Source: JBFKOL01 sp041628815
GTDB lineage: Bacteria; Bacteroidota; Bacteroidia; Chitinophagales; Saprospiraceae
DNA length: 15,909 bases
NCBI GenBank assembly: GCA_041628815.1
Contig: JBFKOL010000066.1
Coordinates: forward strand, 1 to 15,909
Direction of reading: 5' to 3'
The translations under genes and the position numbers were made by a program. Each line of letters opens with the position of its first letter. Position 1 is the first letter of the stretch. The notes beneath the pieces are model-generated. The model searched no databases and was not told the DNA's origin. It worked only from the letters and a program-made list of their open reading frames with translations. Positions 15,016-15,909 of this stretch are shown here, in pieces.

Positions 15016-15384
15016 ACAAAGTTTTACATCCTGACACTATACCTAATCCTTTTGTCCTCCTTCTCTTAATATCGCTGATTCACAGTGAAATAACAAGTCC
15101 CTTATTAGGGTCAATCAAGAATTTCAGCGCCCGGTAATGGAAGGACTGATTCCTTAAATGAATAAGTGATCATAATTAATGATAATCACTTTGACGTGTG
15201 ATAACGATCATTGAGGGCTAGCTCCAATATATCTAAACCTACGCTAATGGGGTTTTGGTTAAAAGAGGCCACAACCGATTTAAGACTTAACAGGTCGATC
15301 TGTCCGTGTTGAAATTCAGAAAAAGCCGTTTCACCAACTCATTATGCCGGTATTTTATACCCTTTTAGGGTTGACTGGTCTGCC
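15016..15384. other. 369-base noncoding region upstream of nrdJ
   Basis: No gene is supportable here. On the minus strand AAGGAGG (15056-15062) is a strong Shine-Dalgarno match that lies too far (about 40 bases) from the nrdJ ATG to serve it. An ATG-TAA start-stop pair occurs at 15024-15029. The AT-rich dyad at 15164-15191 and two overlapping small hairpins at 15349-15371 are listed separately. I looked for a cobalamin riboswitch (B12 box, GCCACTG) on the nrdJ strand and did not find one, nor a perfect TAnnTTTG. Confidence 0.5.
15164..15191. promoter_or_regulatory. AT-rich dyad with partial Fur-box resemblance
   Basis: AAGTGAT (15164-15170) and ATCACTT (15185-15191) are perfect 7-bp inverted repeats around an AT-rich centre. 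The core AATGATAATCA (15178-15188) equals part of the classical Fur box. A further TGAT-AACG-ATCA dyad sits at 15199-15210. It is about 150 bases upstream of nrdJ, so it may be an operator for nrdJ or for the plus-strand ORF. The regulator is a guess. Confidence 0.3.
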
Positions 15385-15699
15385 GTGCTATTGATTCAAC
15401 AATATGTTATTGCAGGTAAACTATTCGGCCCTCGCATAGCCTACCTGATTGCCGCCAAACGGACAATCATACGGGACGATGAATCCCGAATCAACATGCG
15501 TTATCCCATTACCATGGAGATACCTTTAAACGGAGAGAAAGCCGATTCGCTAGAATGGTTTCTCATTATCAATCACCAAAATCTTAAGGCGTTCCGGGCT
15601 GACGCACACGACCTGCAAGTGCGTCTGTCGCCATTGATCGACTTTCTTCTGAAAGATCAAAATACAATTGAAGTGGGTCTCAACTTTTGCACAGACTGA
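15385..15699 (+). CDS. Small hypothetical protein (weak call)
   Basis: 104 residues from a GTG at 15385; other starts in frame are possible. The composition is plausible for a real protein (RTIIRDDESRIN, YPITMEIPLNGE, SLEWFLIINH, LIDFLLKD), with mixed charge and no low complexity, but I recognise no family, signal peptide or membrane segment. TTAGGG about 14 bases before the GTG is a weak ribosome-binding candidate and sits inside a small hairpin. It is convergent with the partial minus-strand gene at the window end. It could be a genuine orphan, a gene remnant or a chance frame; the opposite-strand frame over part of it looks worse. Confidence 0.35.
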   Translation: MLLIQQYVIAGKLFGPRIAYLIAAKRTIIRDDESRINMRYPITMEIPLNGEKADSLEWFLIINHQNLKAFRADAHDLQVRLSPLIDFLLKDQNTIEVGLNFCTD

Positions 15700-15764
15700 C
15701 TTTATGGACCACCGCCGCGGGGAGCCGGTGCTGGTGCTCGGTTGGTTGGTTCCATTCGTTCTCA

Positions 15765-15783
15765 TAATCTTTGGTAAAGATTA
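15765..15783. terminator. Compact hairpin at the 3' end of the partial minus-strand gene
   Basis: TAATCTTT (15765-15772) and AAAGATTA (15776-15783) form a perfect 8-bp stem with a 3-base loop. The stop codon of the partial minus-strand gene (15781-15783) is part of the stem. It lies between two convergent frames and could serve either strand, but its GC is low and no long U-tract follows, so terminator function is tentative. Confidence 0.4.
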
Positions 15784-15909
15784 CAGGCCCCGATTACGCA
15801 AATATTTGCTGGAGAACAATTGTGCCACCTCAGGGCTGAGGAATTTCTTTTTTTGCTCATGCCACTTCCGCCAGTCATCACCGTACATTTTAACGACGAA
15901 ATCCCGGTC
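15781..15909 (-). CDS. C-terminal end of an unrecognised protein (5' end outside window)
   Basis: An open frame enters from the window edge and ends with TAA at 15781, giving the last 42 residues. It reads FVVKMYGDDWRKWHEQ, then KKKFLSPEVAQLF, then SSKYLRNRGL at the end: charged, Trp- and Lys-rich, compatible with a soluble helical tail. I do not recognise the family. The coherent composition and the hairpin at the stop favour a real gene. Confidence 0.5.
   Translation of the reverse strand, partial: DRDFVVKMYGDDWRKWHEQKKKFLSPEVAQLFSSKYLRNRGL

Noticed and set aside
14365..15069. Long plus-strand open frame opposite nrdJ
   Set aside because: It is antisense to a well-conserved enzyme, has shadow-like composition (Cys/His/Arg rich) and no family resemblance.
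15016..15384. Cobalamin riboswitch ahead of nrdJ
   Set aside because: A riboswitch would be reasonable for a B12-dependent enzyme, but no B12 box or GCCACTG-type core is visible on the nrdJ strand.
15550..15765. Minus-strand frame opposite the small hypothetical ORF
   Set aside because: Its composition is poorer than the plus-strand frame, it overlaps that frame entirely out of phase and it has no recognisable start context.

Overview
The window looks like a chromosomal segment of a Bacteroidota bacterium, probably from the Saprospiria/Cytophagia side, though the exact lineage is inference. The signs are a TonB-dependent receptor with an N-terminal carboxypeptidase-regulatory-like domain, a secreted FG-GAP protein with a type IX secretion sorting domain, a Bacteroidota-style ribosomal protein S21, mostly absent Shine-Dalgarno sequences, and two perfect matches to the Bacteroidota -7 promoter element TAnnTTTG. 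Almost every gene is on the minus strand; the exceptions are the Nmad3-like gene and one weak hypothetical ORF.

Left part (1-1640): a two-gene minus-strand unit. The first gene encodes a TIR-like (DUF4062-type) protein with a short C-terminal tail motif. The second, cut by the window edge, encodes a mostly helical unrecognised protein carrying a near-identical motif near its N-terminus. This matches the effector/partner arrangement of bacterial conflict systems that assemble through a shared short motif, and is the best candidate here for an undescribed system. Next (1694-3979) is a lone TonB-dependent receptor without a SusD partner.

Middle (4252-7435): two copies of a small secreted protein family with a CC pair and a CPC motif. 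One copy is ATGA-coupled to the FG-GAP/T9SS protein gene, the other is ATGA-coupled behind a VanZ-like membrane protein gene. A C8 tract lies inside the FG-GAP gene. A divergent single gene (7608-8453, plus) encodes a protein I assign to nucleotide modification associated domain 3 (Nmad3), followed by a DUF2177-type membrane protein gene (minus).

Right part (9411-15015): nucleic acid genes, all minus. In transcription order they are nrdJ (B12-dependent ribonucleotide reductase), archease, rtcB (RNA ligase), a small GIY-YIG-like nuclease, then from its own promoter an RhlE-type DEAD-box helicase and rpsU (TTG start). Archease and RtcB form a known RNA-repair pair; finding them directly behind nrdJ and ahead of a GIY-YIG protein suggests an RNA/DNA maintenance cluster. 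The far right end holds a low-confidence small plus-strand ORF and the C-terminal end of an unrecognised minus-strand gene. I saw no tRNA, rRNA, CRISPR array, insertion sequence or cobalamin riboswitch.
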